From positions 1-64,000 of the forward strand of contig CAZNPL010000006.1 in assembly GCA_964574815.1 (NCBI GenBank): a DNA stretch of 64,000 nt. Reading direction: 5' to 3'. The position numbers and the translations under genes were made by a program. Positions 1 through 8,480 of the stretch are shown here, piece after piece; position 1 is the first letter of the stretch, and each line of letters begins with the position of its first letter. This DNA comes from CAZNPL01 sp964574815. GTDB taxonomy: Bacteria > Planctomycetota > Phycisphaerae > UBA1845. A model generated the notes under the pieces. It saw only the letters and a list, made by a program, of their open reading frames with translations, was not told the origin of the DNA and ran no database searches.

Positions 1-2
1 TC

Positions 3-272
3 AAGCGGCGCGATGACCGCCTGGTTCGAGTCGCTCCGCTGCTCGCATTGACCGGACCGTGGCGCAAGTTCCTCCGACAGGCCCTCGATCCGCACGTCGT
101 CGAGCAGATAAGGAAACATGAGCGAACCGGCCGACCGCTGGGCGCGGACTCGTTTATCGCCAAGCTCGAAAAACGTCTTGGCCGCAGCCTCCGCCCGCGC
201 AGGCCGGGCCGAAAGCCCAAGCAACGCAAGACCGGGCAACATCAACGCAGGACTCAGCAACATCGCAAATAG
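3..272 (+). CDS. REP-associated tyrosine transposase (RAYT), C-terminal part
   Basis: The window opens inside this gene; the frame is open from the left edge, and the true start lies outside. The readable 89 residues match the C-terminal end of Y1_Tnp/RAYT transposases: a KRRDDRLV segment, then VAPLL, then the family hallmark HERTGRPLG followed by a basic tail ending near RPRRPGRKPK. The catalytic HUH and tyrosine residues would lie upstream and cannot be seen. RAYTs are single-copy enzymes linked to dispersed REP palindromes rather than classical insertion sequences. That fits this window, which carries several palindromic repeat families, including two identical 38-nt copies near 1.0 and 10.0 kb. 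The family call is by recognition of the C-terminal motif. Which repeat family it serves is inference. Confidence 0.8.
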   Translation, partial: KRRDDRLVRVAPLLALTGPWRKFLRQALDPHVVEQIRKHERTGRPLGADSFIAKLEKRLGRSLRPRRPGRKPKQRKTGQHQRRTQQHRK

Positions 273-562
273 ATATGGTGGTTCGGGGAACAGCGCGGGA
301 ACAGCACGATCGGAATTGAGTATGGTGTTTCAGGAAACCCAGGAAACCGACAGGAAACCGAGGAAACCGGAAAACATGCCCCGGGGAACAGTTGTCCGGA
401 AACAGTGAACGTCCCATCAGGCGCATCGAGATGCACCCTACGGTGGTGGGCCCGGCGGCATGAATGTCCGTACCCCACCTTTCGCTTCGCGAAGGACGGG
501 GCGCGATTGGGCGTGGGTTGGCGTTCCGATCGTGACCCCAGGTCACGACACGGGCCAGCCGG
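273..562. other. Intergenic region with short repeats and a family E hairpin
   Basis: No convincing gene between the RAYT stop and the DUF4242 stop. Around 328-376 the motif AGGAAACC occurs four times with varying spacing. At 471-501 lies an imperfect inverted repeat of the CCCCACC...CGAAG...GGGG type, related to hairpins at about 50.0-50.4 kb and treated here as family E. Short reading frames in this stretch have no recognisable content. Confidence 0.5.
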
Positions 563-838
563 CTAGATTTCGGCTGTCGTCGGATCGATCACTCTCTTCA
601 CTTCGGAAATCCGGTTCGCCGGGAAACCGCCGCGCCGGGCGTGCTCGCGAATGGTCTCCTCGTCAGGCGAGAGGTAGATGCAGTAGATCTTGTCGTCCGT
701 CACGTAACTGTGCAGCCACTGGATCTGCGGACCGAGCTCGCGCAGAACCTCGCAGGACTTGCGGGCCGTGGCCCGGAACTCTTCCGCCGAGAGCGAACCG
801 GCCCCCGGAATCTCTCGTTCGATCACATACTCGGGCAT
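563..838 (-). CDS. DUF4242 domain-containing protein
   Basis: A 91-residue protein that fits the DUF4242 family over its whole length. The signature MPEYVIEREIPGAG opens the protein, HSYVTDDKIYCIY lies mid-protein, and the end reads RVIDPTTAE. Members are small ferredoxin-like-fold proteins; some relatives have been described as nickel-binding, but no general function is established. The protein has no signal peptide and should be cytoplasmic. An AAAGGAAG ribosome-binding site lies about 6 nt before the ATG. It points the same way as the thiolase upstream (1050-2255) but is about 210 nt away, with a repeat-derived hairpin between them, so shared transcription is uncertain. Confidence 0.85.
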   Translation of the reverse strand: MPEYVIEREIPGAGSLSAEEFRATARKSCEVLRELGPQIQWLHSYVTDDKIYCIYLSPDEETIREHARRGGFPANRISEVKRVIDPTTAEI

Positions 839-1000
839 CGTGCTTCCTTTCCGGTGCTGAACGTAACAAACCGCTCGTCGGGCAAGCTATCGCCTGGCAT
901 TTTGGAATCAGGCCCTTTGGTGGGCTTTTATACGGAGTTGTTGCGAGGGTGGCAATCTGTTTTGGTATTTCGATTCGGTCCCCCACCCGCACCCGCGGCG

Positions 1001-1038
1001 AATCGTGAGCCCACGTCTGAAGACGTGGGCCACCCGTC
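1001..1038. repeat. REP-like palindrome family A, copy 1
   Basis: A 38-nt element with the perfect palindromic core GCCCACGTCTGAAGACGTGG, continuing GCCACCCGTC. The identical 38 nt recur at 9989-10026, and a degenerate relative lies at about 3964-3989. Both good copies end 11-12 nt beyond the stop codon of a minus-strand gene, a position where such hairpins can end or stabilise transcripts. Confidence 0.8.
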
Positions 1039-1049
1039 ACCCCATTTGT

Positions 1050-2255
1050 TCAGTCGTTCATTCCGTGGACTACCGTGGCTACGCCCTGGCCTACTCCTAC
1101 GCACATGGTGGCCAGGCCCTTGCGTGATTTTCTCTTGACCATTTCGTGGACGAGGGTGGTCAGGATGCGGGCGCCGCTGCAGCCCAGGGGGTGGCCTAAC
1201 GCAATGGCGCCTCCGTTGGGGTTGACGCGCTCGCGGTCAAATCCGAGTTGGCGGATGCATTCGAGGGACTGCGAGGCGAAGGCCTCGTTGAGCTCGATGA
1301 GGTCGAGATCGGAAACGTCGAGCTTCGCTCGGGTCAAGGCTTTTCGCGTCGCCGGAATTGGGCCCAGACCCATGCAGGCAGGGTCCACGCCGGCGGCGCC
1401 GGAGTGGCCGACGACGCCCATCATGGGCAGGTTCATGCGCTTGGCCGTTTCGTACTCGGCCAGCAGGACGGCGGCGGCGCCGTCGTTGATGCCGGATGAG
1501 TTCCCGGCGGTAACGCTGCCGTCCTTTGCGAAAGCGGGCTTGAGCCTGGCGAGAGCCTCGAGCGTGGTGTCGGGGCGGGGGTGCTCGTCGGCGTCGACGA
1601 TAATCGGGTCGGCTTTGCGCTGCGGGACTTCGACGGGGACAAGTTCGTCGGCGAATCGCCCCGACTCCATGGCCGCCTTACACTTCATCTGCGATTCGTA
1701 GGCGAAGCGGTCCTGCTCTTCGCGGGGGACGTTGTATTGTCGGGCGACGTTTTCGGCGGTCTCGCCCATGCCGTAGGGGTGGTGCATGGCCGCGAGCCTG
1801 GGGTTGGTGAATCGCCAGCCGATGGTGGTGTCGAAGAAGTCGGGGGTGCCGCGGGGGAAGGGCTGTTCGGCCTTGGCCATGACGAGCGGGGCGCGGCTCA
1901 TGCTCTCGACGCCACCGGCGATGAAGAGGTCGCCGTGGTCGGTTTCGATCATTCGTGCGGCGAGGTTGACGGCGGTGAGGCTGGAGGCGCAGAGGCGGTT
2001 CATGGTACAGCCGGGGACGGAGTCGGGCAGTCCGGCGAGCAGGGCGGCCATCCGGGCCACGTTGCGGTTGTCCTCCCCGGCCTGGTTGGCGGCGCCGAAG
2101 TAGACGTCCTCGACGGCGCCCGGATCAACGCCGGATCGTTCGACGACGGCTTTGATGACCAGGGCGGCAAGATCATCCGGCCGGACGGCGGCCAGGGCGC
2201 CGCGGTACCGGCCGATGGGCGTTCGCAGGGCTGTAACGATGATTGCTCTTCTCAT
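1050..2255 (-). CDS. Acetyl-CoA acyltransferase (thiolase), beta-ketoadipyl-CoA thiolase-like
   Basis: This 401-residue protein has the full length of a degradative thiolase. It carries the nucleophilic cysteine in NRLCAS (Cys89), the active-site histidine in GHPLGCSG (His355) and the second catalytic cysteine in CVGVGQG (Cys385). It should cleave 3-ketoacyl-CoA to acetyl-CoA and a shortened acyl-CoA, or run the reverse condensation. The segment GAANQAGEDNRNVARMA and the overall length most resemble PcaF-type 3-oxoadipyl-CoA thiolases. No other aromatic-degradation or beta-oxidation gene is nearby, so the substrate cannot be fixed. The start is the ATG at 2255. The 3' end runs into a family A palindrome that may serve as terminator. 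Confidence 0.93.
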   Translation of the reverse strand: MRRAIIVTALRTPIGRYRGALAAVRPDDLAALVIKAVVERSGVDPGAVEDVYFGAANQAGEDNRNVARMAALLAGLPDSVPGCTMNRLCASSLTAVNLAARMIETDHGDLFIAGGVESMSRAPLVMAKAEQPFPRGTPDFFDTTIGWRFTNPRLAAMHHPYGMGETAENVARQYNVPREEQDRFAYESQMKCKAAMESGRFADELVPVEVPQRKADPIIVDADEHPRPDTTLEALARLKPAFAKDGSVTAGNSSGINDGAAAVLLAEYETAKRMNLPMMGVVGHSGAAGVDPACMGLGPIPATRKALTRAKLDVSDLDLIELNEAFASQSLECIRQLGFDRERVNPNGGAIALGHPLGCSGARILTTLVHEMVKRKSRKGLATMCVGVGQGVATVVHGMND

Positions 2256-2342
2256 GGTGGGGGGACTTTAAGGGACGTGAGTGCGGTCGAGCAAGCGGGC
2301 GTCGGCAGAGGACCCGACGAACCGAGCCGCGATCTTTGGGAA

Positions 2343-2397
2343 GCCGCGACCGTTTCCGAGCCGCGACCGTTTCCGAGCCGCGACCGTGAGGGAGCGG
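2343..2397. repeat. Repeat family B, short tandem form
   Basis: About two and a half tandem copies of the 17-mer GCCGCGACCGTTTCCGA, followed by GAGGGAGCGG. The same GAGCCGCG-CCGT core, with a longer flank, appears twice at 35155-35248 and once inverted at 41579-41605. It lies in the gap upstream of the thiolase, beyond the stop of the SUFU gene. Confidence 0.7.
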
Positions 2398-2431
2398 AGT
2401 ACATCCCGCCACGCTGCCGACGCCGCGGGTG

Positions 2432-3052
2432 TTATGCGACCGGCTCTCGGTCGAGGTCGGAGTAAGGGTAATGGCCGTGCTCCTTGAGTCTGGCGATCAG
2501 CGTGGCGCCGCCGTATTCTTGTGCGTACTCCATCTCGGAGCGGAAGATCTCGATGATGGCCAGCAGACCGAAATCCTGGACCATGTCGGTCGAATGGCGG
2601 GCGTAGCCGTCGAAGATCAGGCACTTGCCGCCCACGTGCTCCATGTCCTCGGGGAATTCGCACGTTTCGAGGGGGTTGAGCTGGGCCGTTTCGGCGTAGC
2701 GCGCGATAAGGTTGAGAATCCTGTTGATGTTGCAGTGGACCCGGCCAAAGGGCGTCGACTCGTCCTGTGCGTCGTCGAGTGCAAGCGCATGTCTGGTGAA
2801 CATGACCAGTTCGTACGACTTATAAGCTTTGCTCGACGGACCTTGTCCAGGTAGTTCCGACATCTCCTTCGTCGCGATCGCCGTGCCTGGAATGCCGTTC
2901 GGGAAGTAGTAGAGGTCGAGCGCACCGCCGAGGACGTACGGGACAATCGCGTGCATGACTACGTTGTGCTGCGGGCCAAGCGTTTCTGCAAGCAGGCTGG
3001 TCTTGTGCTCGTCCCATTCCCGGGCAAGTCTATGGTCGTCTTCGGATGCCAT
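2432..3052 (-). CDS. Suppressor-of-fused (SUFU) domain protein
   Basis: The protein has 206 residues from the start chosen here. The middle of the protein reads ALDLYYFPNGIPGTAIATKE, then a serine/lysine stretch and YELVMFTRHAL, which resembles the bacterial SUFU fold (a strand ending in FP, then a threonine-rich strand, then the xELVM core). Bacterial SUFU proteins are mostly uncharacterised; comparative genomics has proposed them as immunity proteins against polymorphic toxins. The ATG at 3052 is chosen over upstream starts because a strong CAGGAGG site lies 8 nt before it. No signal peptide is visible, so it is cytoplasmic. A second small gene (3246-3683) lies just upstream on the same strand. 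No toxin gene is in the window. Confidence 0.65.
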   Translation of the reverse strand: MASEDDHRLAREWDEHKTSLLAETLGPQHNVVMHAIVPYVLGGALDLYYFPNGIPGTAIATKEMSELPGQGPSSKAYKSYELVMFTRHALALDDAQDESTPFGRVHCNINRILNLIARYAETAQLNPLETCEFPEDMEHVGGKCLIFDGYARHSTDMVQDFGLLAIIEIFRSEMEYAQEYGGATLIARLKEHGHYPYSDLDREPVA

Positions 3053-3245
3053 TTCTTTGCGCCTCCTGAGCAGATTTGATAACCAGCGGCGGATCGGCAT
3101 GGGTTCTGGCTTTCTTGATTGAGCGCCCGCGACTCGAGCAGGACGCGCGAGCTTGCGATCCGAGGTGCGTTCTAGGCAGCGCTCGTCTGCGTGCCTGATC
3201 GTCGCGCTATGGTTCGCGTACGCACGCCCCAATTACAATCCATTC

Positions 3246-3683
3246 CTATACGGCGCCCTCAGGCCGCTCGAAGATTTCGTGTTCGCCTCTTGACGCAAAC
3301 AGCTCACCGAACTTGTACTTGCCCAGCCGACTCTTGTGGTACGGAAGGAACACCTGGACGGCTTCGCCATTTTCGTGCTCGAGCCGGGCGCAGACGGCGT
3401 CGGTCTCGTCGGCCTGGTTCGGCGGAATGACGCGCACATCGAAGCAGATCCCAACGGCCCTGACTTTGCCCTGTAGCGCTTCGTCACGGAAGCCGCGTGC
3501 GAGCAAGTCGATGACCTCCTGCGAAGGCGAGTGTTCATCTCCGGTGTGTGCGGCGACGTGTGCAATCGTGCCGTCTTTTTCCATTCTCGCGCCGAACGGG
3601 TAAAACTCGCCGTGCTTGGCTAACATTTGCTCGGCAAACGGAAAAAGCGTGTTGAGCAATTCGTCAAGGTCCGGGTTCGCCAT
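3246..3683 (-). CDS. Conserved hypothetical protein, 145 aa
   Basis: I recognise the pattern LLNTLFPFAEQMLAKHGEFY-PFGARME from small conserved proteins of unknown function, but no named domain. The protein is soluble, has no signal peptide or membrane segment, and is rich in acidic residues. Further conserved-looking motifs are HTGDEH, VGICFDVRV and EAVQVFLPYHK. An AGGAAGAA site precedes the ATG at 3683; a longer frame extends upstream but lacks support. It is followed after about 190 nt by the SUFU-domain gene on the same strand, and the pair may form an immunity-like cassette. That idea is inference from neighbourhood only. Confidence 0.6.
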   Translation of the reverse strand: MANPDLDELLNTLFPFAEQMLAKHGEFYPFGARMEKDGTIAHVAAHTGDEHSPSQEVIDLLARGFRDEALQGKVRAVGICFDVRVIPPNQADETDAVCARLEHENGEAVQVFLPYHKSRLGKYKFGELFASRGEHEIFERPEGAV

Positions 3684-4049
3684 TTTAGGTTCTTCCTGGG
3701 CTGAAAAGGGTCTTCGTTTGCCACTCGACAGAGCCGGTTTCCGCCCACACGTGCGAGCGGTTATTGCCCAAAGAGTAACAACCTTACAATTGACAGCAAT
3801 CGGCTGTTTGTGCGCGATGTGATCACATTCGCCGGCGGCAAGGAGGACCGTCCCGTCGGTTCGAGGGGAGAGGGTTTGGCGAGGGCATCCGCCGTCCGTT
3901 TCCGACAAGGCAGGCAGGTCTGCGGCGCCGGGAACGTGTGATGCGGCGTTCAGGAATCGCAACCCCGCGCCTGACGGCGTGGGTCACCCGGCCCGGGAGC
4001 CTCTCATGTTTGTCTTCGTATTCGCAGCCATTCACTTGTGCTTGACTCG
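3684..4049. other. Intergenic region, 366 nt
   Basis: No coding potential is visible. A degenerate relative of the family A palindrome (CGCGCCTGACGGCGTGGG) lies at about 3964-3989, roughly 60 nt from the stop of the cysteine-synthase-like gene. An AT-richer stretch near 3760-3800 could hold the promoter of the two minus-strand genes to its left. Confidence 0.4.
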
Positions 4050-4985
4050 CTACGTGCTGTGATAGACGTCGGTGCTGAGGTACTTCAGGCCGGAATCGAC
4101 CAGCAGTGTTACGATACGGGCGGCCGGTCCGAGTTCCCGGCCTACGCGGATCGCGGCTATGACGTTGGCCCCGGAGGATGTTCCGGCGAAGAGGGCTTCC
4201 TCGCGGGCCAGGCGCCTGGCCATCTCCTTTGCGTCGGCCGTCGGGACCGGGATGATCTGGTCCACCAGGGCCGGCTCCCAGAGCGGCGGCGTATAGCCGA
4301 TTCCGACGCCTTCGATCTTGTGGGGTCCTGGCTGCCCGCCCGAAAGTACGGCGGACTCGGCCGGCTCGACGGCGACGATTCGGATGCTCTGCTTGTGGCT
4401 TTTCAGCACGGTGGCCACGCCGCGCGAAGAGGCCGCAGTGCCGACGGATTGAACGAACGCATCTATATGGCCGCCGGTCTGCTGCCAGATCTCCTCGGCC
4501 AGGGCGTAGTAGCCGGTGATGCTGTCGCAGTTGTTGAGCTGATCGGTCCAGTAGGTGTGGGGTTGGCGGGCGAGTTCTTCCGCGGCGGCGATCATATCGA
4601 GGATCAGCTTCTTGGTGGTCATGCCGCCCTCGCTCGGCACGAGCGTCAGTTGCGCACCGAGGGCGGCCATGTGGTCGAGCTTCTCCTGACTGAACGCATC
4701 GGACGTGATGATGTGAAGGCGATAGCCCTTGGCCGCGCAGACCAGGGCCAGCGATGTGCCGGTGCTGCCGCCGGTGTACTCGACGACGGTGTCTCCCGGG
4801 CGCAGGCGGCCATCCTCTTCGGGACGGGCGATCATAGCCTGTGCCGAACGGTCCTTCATGCTTCCGGTGGGGTTTTCCGATTCGAGCTTGACGAAGATCC
4901 GGGCGGAATCCGCCGGCACAACGTGGCGAAGCCGGACCATCGAGGTGTTGCCGATGGCGTTCAGGATGTTTTGCGTCTCAGTCAT
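4050..4985 (-). CDS. PLP-dependent cysteine synthase family protein
   Basis: A 311-residue fold-type II PLP enzyme. The PLP lysine is in GSMKDRSA (Lys44), the phosphate-binding loop is TGGSTGTS (71-78), and the C-terminus DSGLKYLSTDVY is typical of cysteine synthases. It probably makes cysteine from O-acetylserine and sulfide, or a related beta-replacement product. The substrate loop reads YTGGSTGTS, where CysK usually has a GNTG-type sequence; together with the absence of serine acetyltransferase or other sulfur genes nearby, this leaves cystathionine beta-synthase-like activity possible. The ATG at 4985 has no clear Shine-Dalgarno sequence, but the N-terminus lines up with the family. Confidence 0.9.
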   Translation of the reverse strand: MTETQNILNAIGNTSMVRLRHVVPADSARIFVKLESENPTGSMKDRSAQAMIARPEEDGRLRPGDTVVEYTGGSTGTSLALVCAAKGYRLHIITSDAFSQEKLDHMAALGAQLTLVPSEGGMTTKKLILDMIAAAEELARQPHTYWTDQLNNCDSITGYYALAEEIWQQTGGHIDAFVQSVGTAASSRGVATVLKSHKQSIRIVAVEPAESAVLSGGQPGPHKIEGVGIGYTPPLWEPALVDQIIPVPTADAKEMARRLAREEALFAGTSSGANVIAAIRVGRELGPAARIVTLLVDSGLKYLSTDVYHST

Positions 4986-5154
4986 TGCGCGTGCGGACTT
5001 AAGTGCAAGCGCTGATTCGTTCGCGTCCGGTTGGTGGCCGGATTGCAGCCGGCTGCGAATGGCCCATCATACTCTCGTTGGGTTGATCGACTCAACTCCG
5101 GCGGCGATGAACTCGCTGGGATCTCCGGTTTCGTTCACTCGGGCGGCGGGCGCT

Positions 5155-5655
5155 TCAGCGCAGGGCCTCTCGCAGCGCGCGCCGAACGTAGGTGCGGGCG
5201 GTTGTGTACTGGCGGGCGGTGTTGATGGAGACCCAGCGGGCTATGGGCCACTTGCCGGCCCATTCGAAGACGCCCGGTTCGAGGAGCTCGGTGTCGTCGA
5301 GGGTTTCGATGGTTGCGAGAACGCGCTCGATGCCTGTCTTGAGCCGAGCGCGCGTCTGATCGTAAGAGTCGCGTCGGGCGGTCTTGATGATGTCGGCGTT
5401 GAGGCGGGGGGTTTCCTGCCAAGTGTAACCCGGGGCCGGGGTCACGGGTTTTTCGCCGCGGCGGCCGGCTTCGATCCAGTCGAGGACGCTTTCGGTCCAC
5501 CAGGCACGTACGGCCAGCAGGTCCTTGATGGTCCAGTCGTCGACGCAGCGGAGGTTATCGACGTCGGGTCCGGCCTCCTGGAGCTCGCGGATGAGCTTCG
5601 CGCCGGATGAGCTTACGAGATCGGTGAGTTCTTTTCGGGACTTGGGGATCGGCAT
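5155..5655 (-). CDS. ClbS/DfsB family four-helix bundle protein
   Basis: This 166-residue protein shows the ClbS/DfsB pattern: MPIPKSRKEL at the start, DWTIKDLLAV with tryptophans after it, the GRRGEKP-APGYTW block, and EWAGKWPIARW near the end. The family belongs to the DinB-like four-helix bundle group. Its best-known member, ClbS, protects colibactin producers by acting on the toxin's cyclopropane warhead; most members have no known substrate. The protein is cytoplasmic with no signal sequence. It starts at the ATG at 5655, 17 nt downstream of the aspS stop on the same strand, so it is probably co-transcribed with aspS. A much longer frame extending into aspS is an artefact. Confidence 0.82.
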   Translation of the reverse strand: MPIPKSRKELTDLVSSSGAKLIRELQEAGPDVDNLRCVDDWTIKDLLAVRAWWTESVLDWIEAGRRGEKPVTPAPGYTWQETPRLNADIIKTARRDSYDQTRARLKTGIERVLATIETLDDTELLEPGVFEWAGKWPIARWVSINTARQYTTARTYVRRALREALR

Positions 5656-5672
5656 GAGGCGTATGGTAACGT

Positions 5673-7481
5673 TTATTGCACCTCGCTGCGCTTGGCCTTC
5701 ACCTCCGGTCGCACGTCGATTCCGAGCTCCTTGAGCTGGTCTTCGCCCACCTCGCTGGGCGCGCCTGTGAGGGGGCAGACGGCCTTGAGCGTCTTGGGGA
5801 AGGCGATCACGTCGCGGATCGAAGCGTGTCGCGTGAGCTTCATGACCCAGCGGTCGAAGCCGAAGGCGATGCCGCCATGCGGCGGCGCGCCGTACTGCAA
5901 GGCCTCGAGCAGATGCTCGAAACGCAGGTGGGCCTCCTCCTCGCTGATATTCAGCAGCCCGAATATCTTCTTCTGCACGTCCTGGCGGTGGATACGAACG
6001 CTGCCGCCGGCCATCTCCTCGCCGTTGAGCACCAGGTCGTACGCCTGGCTGCGGACCTTGCCCGGATCGGTGTCCAGCAGCGGAATATCCTCGTCGAACG
6101 GCGCGGTGAACGGGTGGTGCGGGCTGTCCCAGCGGTTCTCGTCCTCGTTCCACTCGAGCGTGGGAAAGTCGATCACCCAGAGCAGATCCCACCGGTTCGG
6201 CGGAATGACTTCGAGAATGTCGGCCAGCCGCGTCCGCAGATAGTGCAGGTACTTGCACACGTCCTTGAACGTGCCCGGCATGAAGAAAATGGCGTCCCCG
6301 GGACCGGCGCCGACCTTTTCGCAGAGCTGTTCGGCAACCGGCTGGACGAACTTGGCCACGCCGGAAGCGAGCTGCCGGCCTCCGCCGGACCGCGTCACTT
6401 TCGCATAGGGCAGCCCGCCGGCGCCGATCCCGCGAAGCTCATCCGTCAACCCGTCGATGACCTTGCGCGTCAGCGATTCTCCGCCCGGAGCAACCAGACA
6501 CTTGATCATCCCCCCCGCCTCGATCGCGGACTTGAAGAGGGTGAAGTCCGTCTCGCGGAACAGCTCGGTGACGTTGTGTAGTTCCATGCCAAAGCGCGTG
6601 TCGGGCCGGTCGATGCCGAACCGCTCCATGGCCTCAGCGTACGACATGCGCTTCAGCGGTAGCTCGACGTCCACGTCCAGGCAGTCCTTGAAGATCCGCC
6701 GGACGCAACGATCCACGATCTCCATCACCTCGTCGCGCTTGACGAAGGCCATCTCCATGTCGAGCTGGGTGAACTCCGGCTGGCGATTGCCGCGCAGATC
6801 CTCGTCGCGAAAGCACCGTACGATCTGCGCGTACCGGTCGAAGCCGGCGATCATGTAAAGCTGCTTGAAGATCTGCGGCGACTGCGGCAGCGCATAGAAC
6901 TCGCCCGGCTGCACACGGGACGGCACCAGGTAGTCCCGGGCGCCTTCCGGAGTCGACTTGGTCAAGAACGGCGTCTCGATCTCGACGAACCCCTCCTCGG
7001 CGAAGAAGTCGCGGATGGTCTTGGCCAGCTTCGCCCGCATCTGAAACACCCGCTGCATCGACGGGCGGCGAAGGTCGAGGTACCGGTAACGCAGCCGCAG
7101 CTCCTCGTTCGCGTCGGTGTCGTCCTCGATCACAAACGGCGTGGGAGCGGTCTTGTTGAGCAGGTCGAGTTCTCGGACGATGACCTCGATCTCGCCCGTG
7201 GGCAACTTCGGGTTAATGTTCGAGCCGCGGGTCGCGACGGTGCCGTTGACGGCGATGACGTCTTCACCATGCAGATGCCGGGCGACCTCGTGCGCCTCCG
7301 GCGCCGTGTCGGGGTCGAACTTGAGCTGCGTCAGCCCTTCATGGTCCCGCAGATCGACAAACACCATCCCGCCATGGTCGCGCCGGGCCTGCACCCACCC
7401 GGCCAGCGTGACCTCCTTCCCGACGTGCTCGGCACGCAGGCTCCCACAGCGATGCGTCCGTTTGTTATAGGCGACGGCCAC
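5673..7481 (-). CDS. aspS: Aspartyl-tRNA synthetase
   Basis: This 602-residue class II synthetase of bacterial type charges tRNA-Asp. It has the N-terminal OB-fold anticodon domain (CGSLRAEHVGKEVTLAGWV), motif 2 around FRDEDLR, and the C-terminal GFDRW of motif 3. The bacterial GAD insertion fills the centre. Signature segments LRYRYLDLRR and SPQIFKQLYM are intact. The reading frame remains open far upstream, but a GTG at 7481 is preceded by an excellent GAAGGAGGA site 6 nt away and yields the normal family length, so it is chosen as the start. No gatCAB is visible, so whether it is discriminating cannot be judged. Confidence 0.96.
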   Translation of the reverse strand: MAVAYNKRTHRCGSLRAEHVGKEVTLAGWVQARRDHGGMVFVDLRDHEGLTQLKFDPDTAPEAHEVARHLHGEDVIAVNGTVATRGSNINPKLPTGEIEVIVRELDLLNKTAPTPFVIEDDTDANEELRLRYRYLDLRRPSMQRVFQMRAKLAKTIRDFFAEEGFVEIETPFLTKSTPEGARDYLVPSRVQPGEFYALPQSPQIFKQLYMIAGFDRYAQIVRCFRDEDLRGNRQPEFTQLDMEMAFVKRDEVMEIVDRCVRRIFKDCLDVDVELPLKRMSYAEAMERFGIDRPDTRFGMELHNVTELFRETDFTLFKSAIEAGGMIKCLVAPGGESLTRKVIDGLTDELRGIGAGGLPYAKVTRSGGGRQLASGVAKFVQPVAEQLCEKVGAGPGDAIFFMPGTFKDVCKYLHYLRTRLADILEVIPPNRWDLLWVIDFPTLEWNEDENRWDSPHHPFTAPFDEDIPLLDTDPGKVRSQAYDLVLNGEEMAGGSVRIHRQDVQKKIFGLLNISEEEAHLRFEHLLEALQYGAPPHGGIAFGFDRWVMKLTRHASIRDVIAFPKTLKAVCPLTGAPSEVGEDQLKELGIDVRPEVKAKRSEVQ

Positions 7482-7604
7482 CGGTCGTCCTCCTTCGAGT
7501 GTTTTCCGGACCCTGAGTGCGGCATTTTCTAGTTGCTCATCGGCGAACACGCAATGCATCCGCGGCGAAAAGCCCGCCGATGGCCTCACCGGGGGGATAA
7601 ACAC

Positions 7605-7684
7605 GTGTGCCACTGCTCTTGCACGTGTTGAGCGAGAGTGCCATGGGCAAACGGAGCCGCCACCGGCGGCGGAGCTTGCCCATG
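7605..7684. repeat. Repeat family C fragment and long palindrome
   Basis: GTGTGCCACTGCTCTT at 7605-7620 resembles family C (35265-35345). It is followed by a hairpin at 7642-7684 with a 9-bp outer stem (CATGGGCAA with TTGCCCATG) enclosing a second perfect stem (GCCGCC with GGCGGC). The element sits between the divergent starts of aspS and the sigma factor, in a 374-nt gap with no other visible gene. The promoters of both genes must lie around it. Confidence 0.65.
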
Positions 7685-7855
7685 CGCTTCTCCCGTCCGG
7701 CAGCGGCACCCAACCCATGGGAACGGCCCGCGGGAGTTTGACCCCCTTATCGCCCGTCTGCATGATGGGCCGGCTGTGACGCAGGCACGTTCCTCCCCCG
7801 AAATTATCCCTGGCGGGTTTGGAACCTTGCAGGCGGTCAGGCGTCCAACTCATTG

Positions 7856-8476
7856 ATGGAAGCGGCCTTGCGAGGACGAGAGACCTCAGCCGGCGCAGAT
7901 GACGCCGTTCTGGTCCGACAGGTGCAATCGGGCGGGACCGGAGCGTTCGCGCACCTCGTACGGCGCTATCAGGACCGGGTCTTCAATGCGTGCCTTCGAA
8001 TGTGTCGCAACCCCGCCGACGCTGAGGATCTGACGCAGGATGTTTTCCTCAAAGCGTTCGACAGAATCCGCATGTTCGAGGGCAAGAGCAGCTTCTACAC
8101 CTGGATCTTTCGGATCGCCGTGAACGTCTCGCTCTCCCATCGCAGAAAGGCCCGACTGAGGCTCGTCGGTTCGTTGGACGGCGACGGTGAGGCCGGCCCC
8201 GTCGGCGACCGCCTGATGGACGATCGGGCGGAAGATCCGGCCCGGTCGGCTCAACGCGAGGAACTTCGCAGCCGGGTGGCCGAGACGCTCGCGACCCTCG
8301 AGGACCATCAGCGCGCGATCCTCGTCCTTCGCGATGTCGAAGGCTGCGATTATCAGCAGATCGGCGAGATCATGGACGTGCCGATCGGGACCGTGAAGTC
8401 ACGGGTCCACCGGGCCAGGATGGCATTGAGGGAGGCGCTGGAACGGGGGCGACCCAGCCGCGCCCCGACAACGTGA
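7856..8476 (+). CDS. ECF-type RNA polymerase sigma factor (RpoE-like)
   Basis: A 206-residue sigma-70 family protein containing only regions 2 and 4. Region 2 is seen in LVRRYQDRVFNACLRM and DAEDLTQDVFLKAFDRI; region 4 is the HTH in CDYQQIGEIMDVPIGTVKSR. It directs RNA polymerase to a stress regulon. The ATG at 7856 is preferred over the TTG three bases earlier; no strong ribosome-binding site is present. The gene is followed after 4 nt by a membrane protein with an anti-sigma N-terminus (8481-9872), the standard sigma/anti-sigma pairing. The gene is divergent from aspS, with repeat hairpins in the intervening DNA. Confidence 0.93.
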   Translation: MEAALRGRETSAGADDAVLVRQVQSGGTGAFAHLVRRYQDRVFNACLRMCRNPADAEDLTQDVFLKAFDRIRMFEGKSSFYTWIFRIAVNVSLSHRRKARLRLVGSLDGDGEAGPVGDRLMDDRAEDPARSAQREELRSRVAETLATLEDHQRAILVLRDVEGCDYQQIGEIMDVPIGTVKSRVHRARMALREALERGRPSRAPTT

Positions 8477-8480
8477 TGTC

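Noticed and set aside
1581..2465. 294-residue plus-strand frame
   Set aside because: Shadow of the thiolase gene on the opposite strand.
7482..7853. Upstream extension of AspS
   Set aside because: It translates palindromic repeats; the GTG at 7481 with a strong ribosome-binding site gives the family length.
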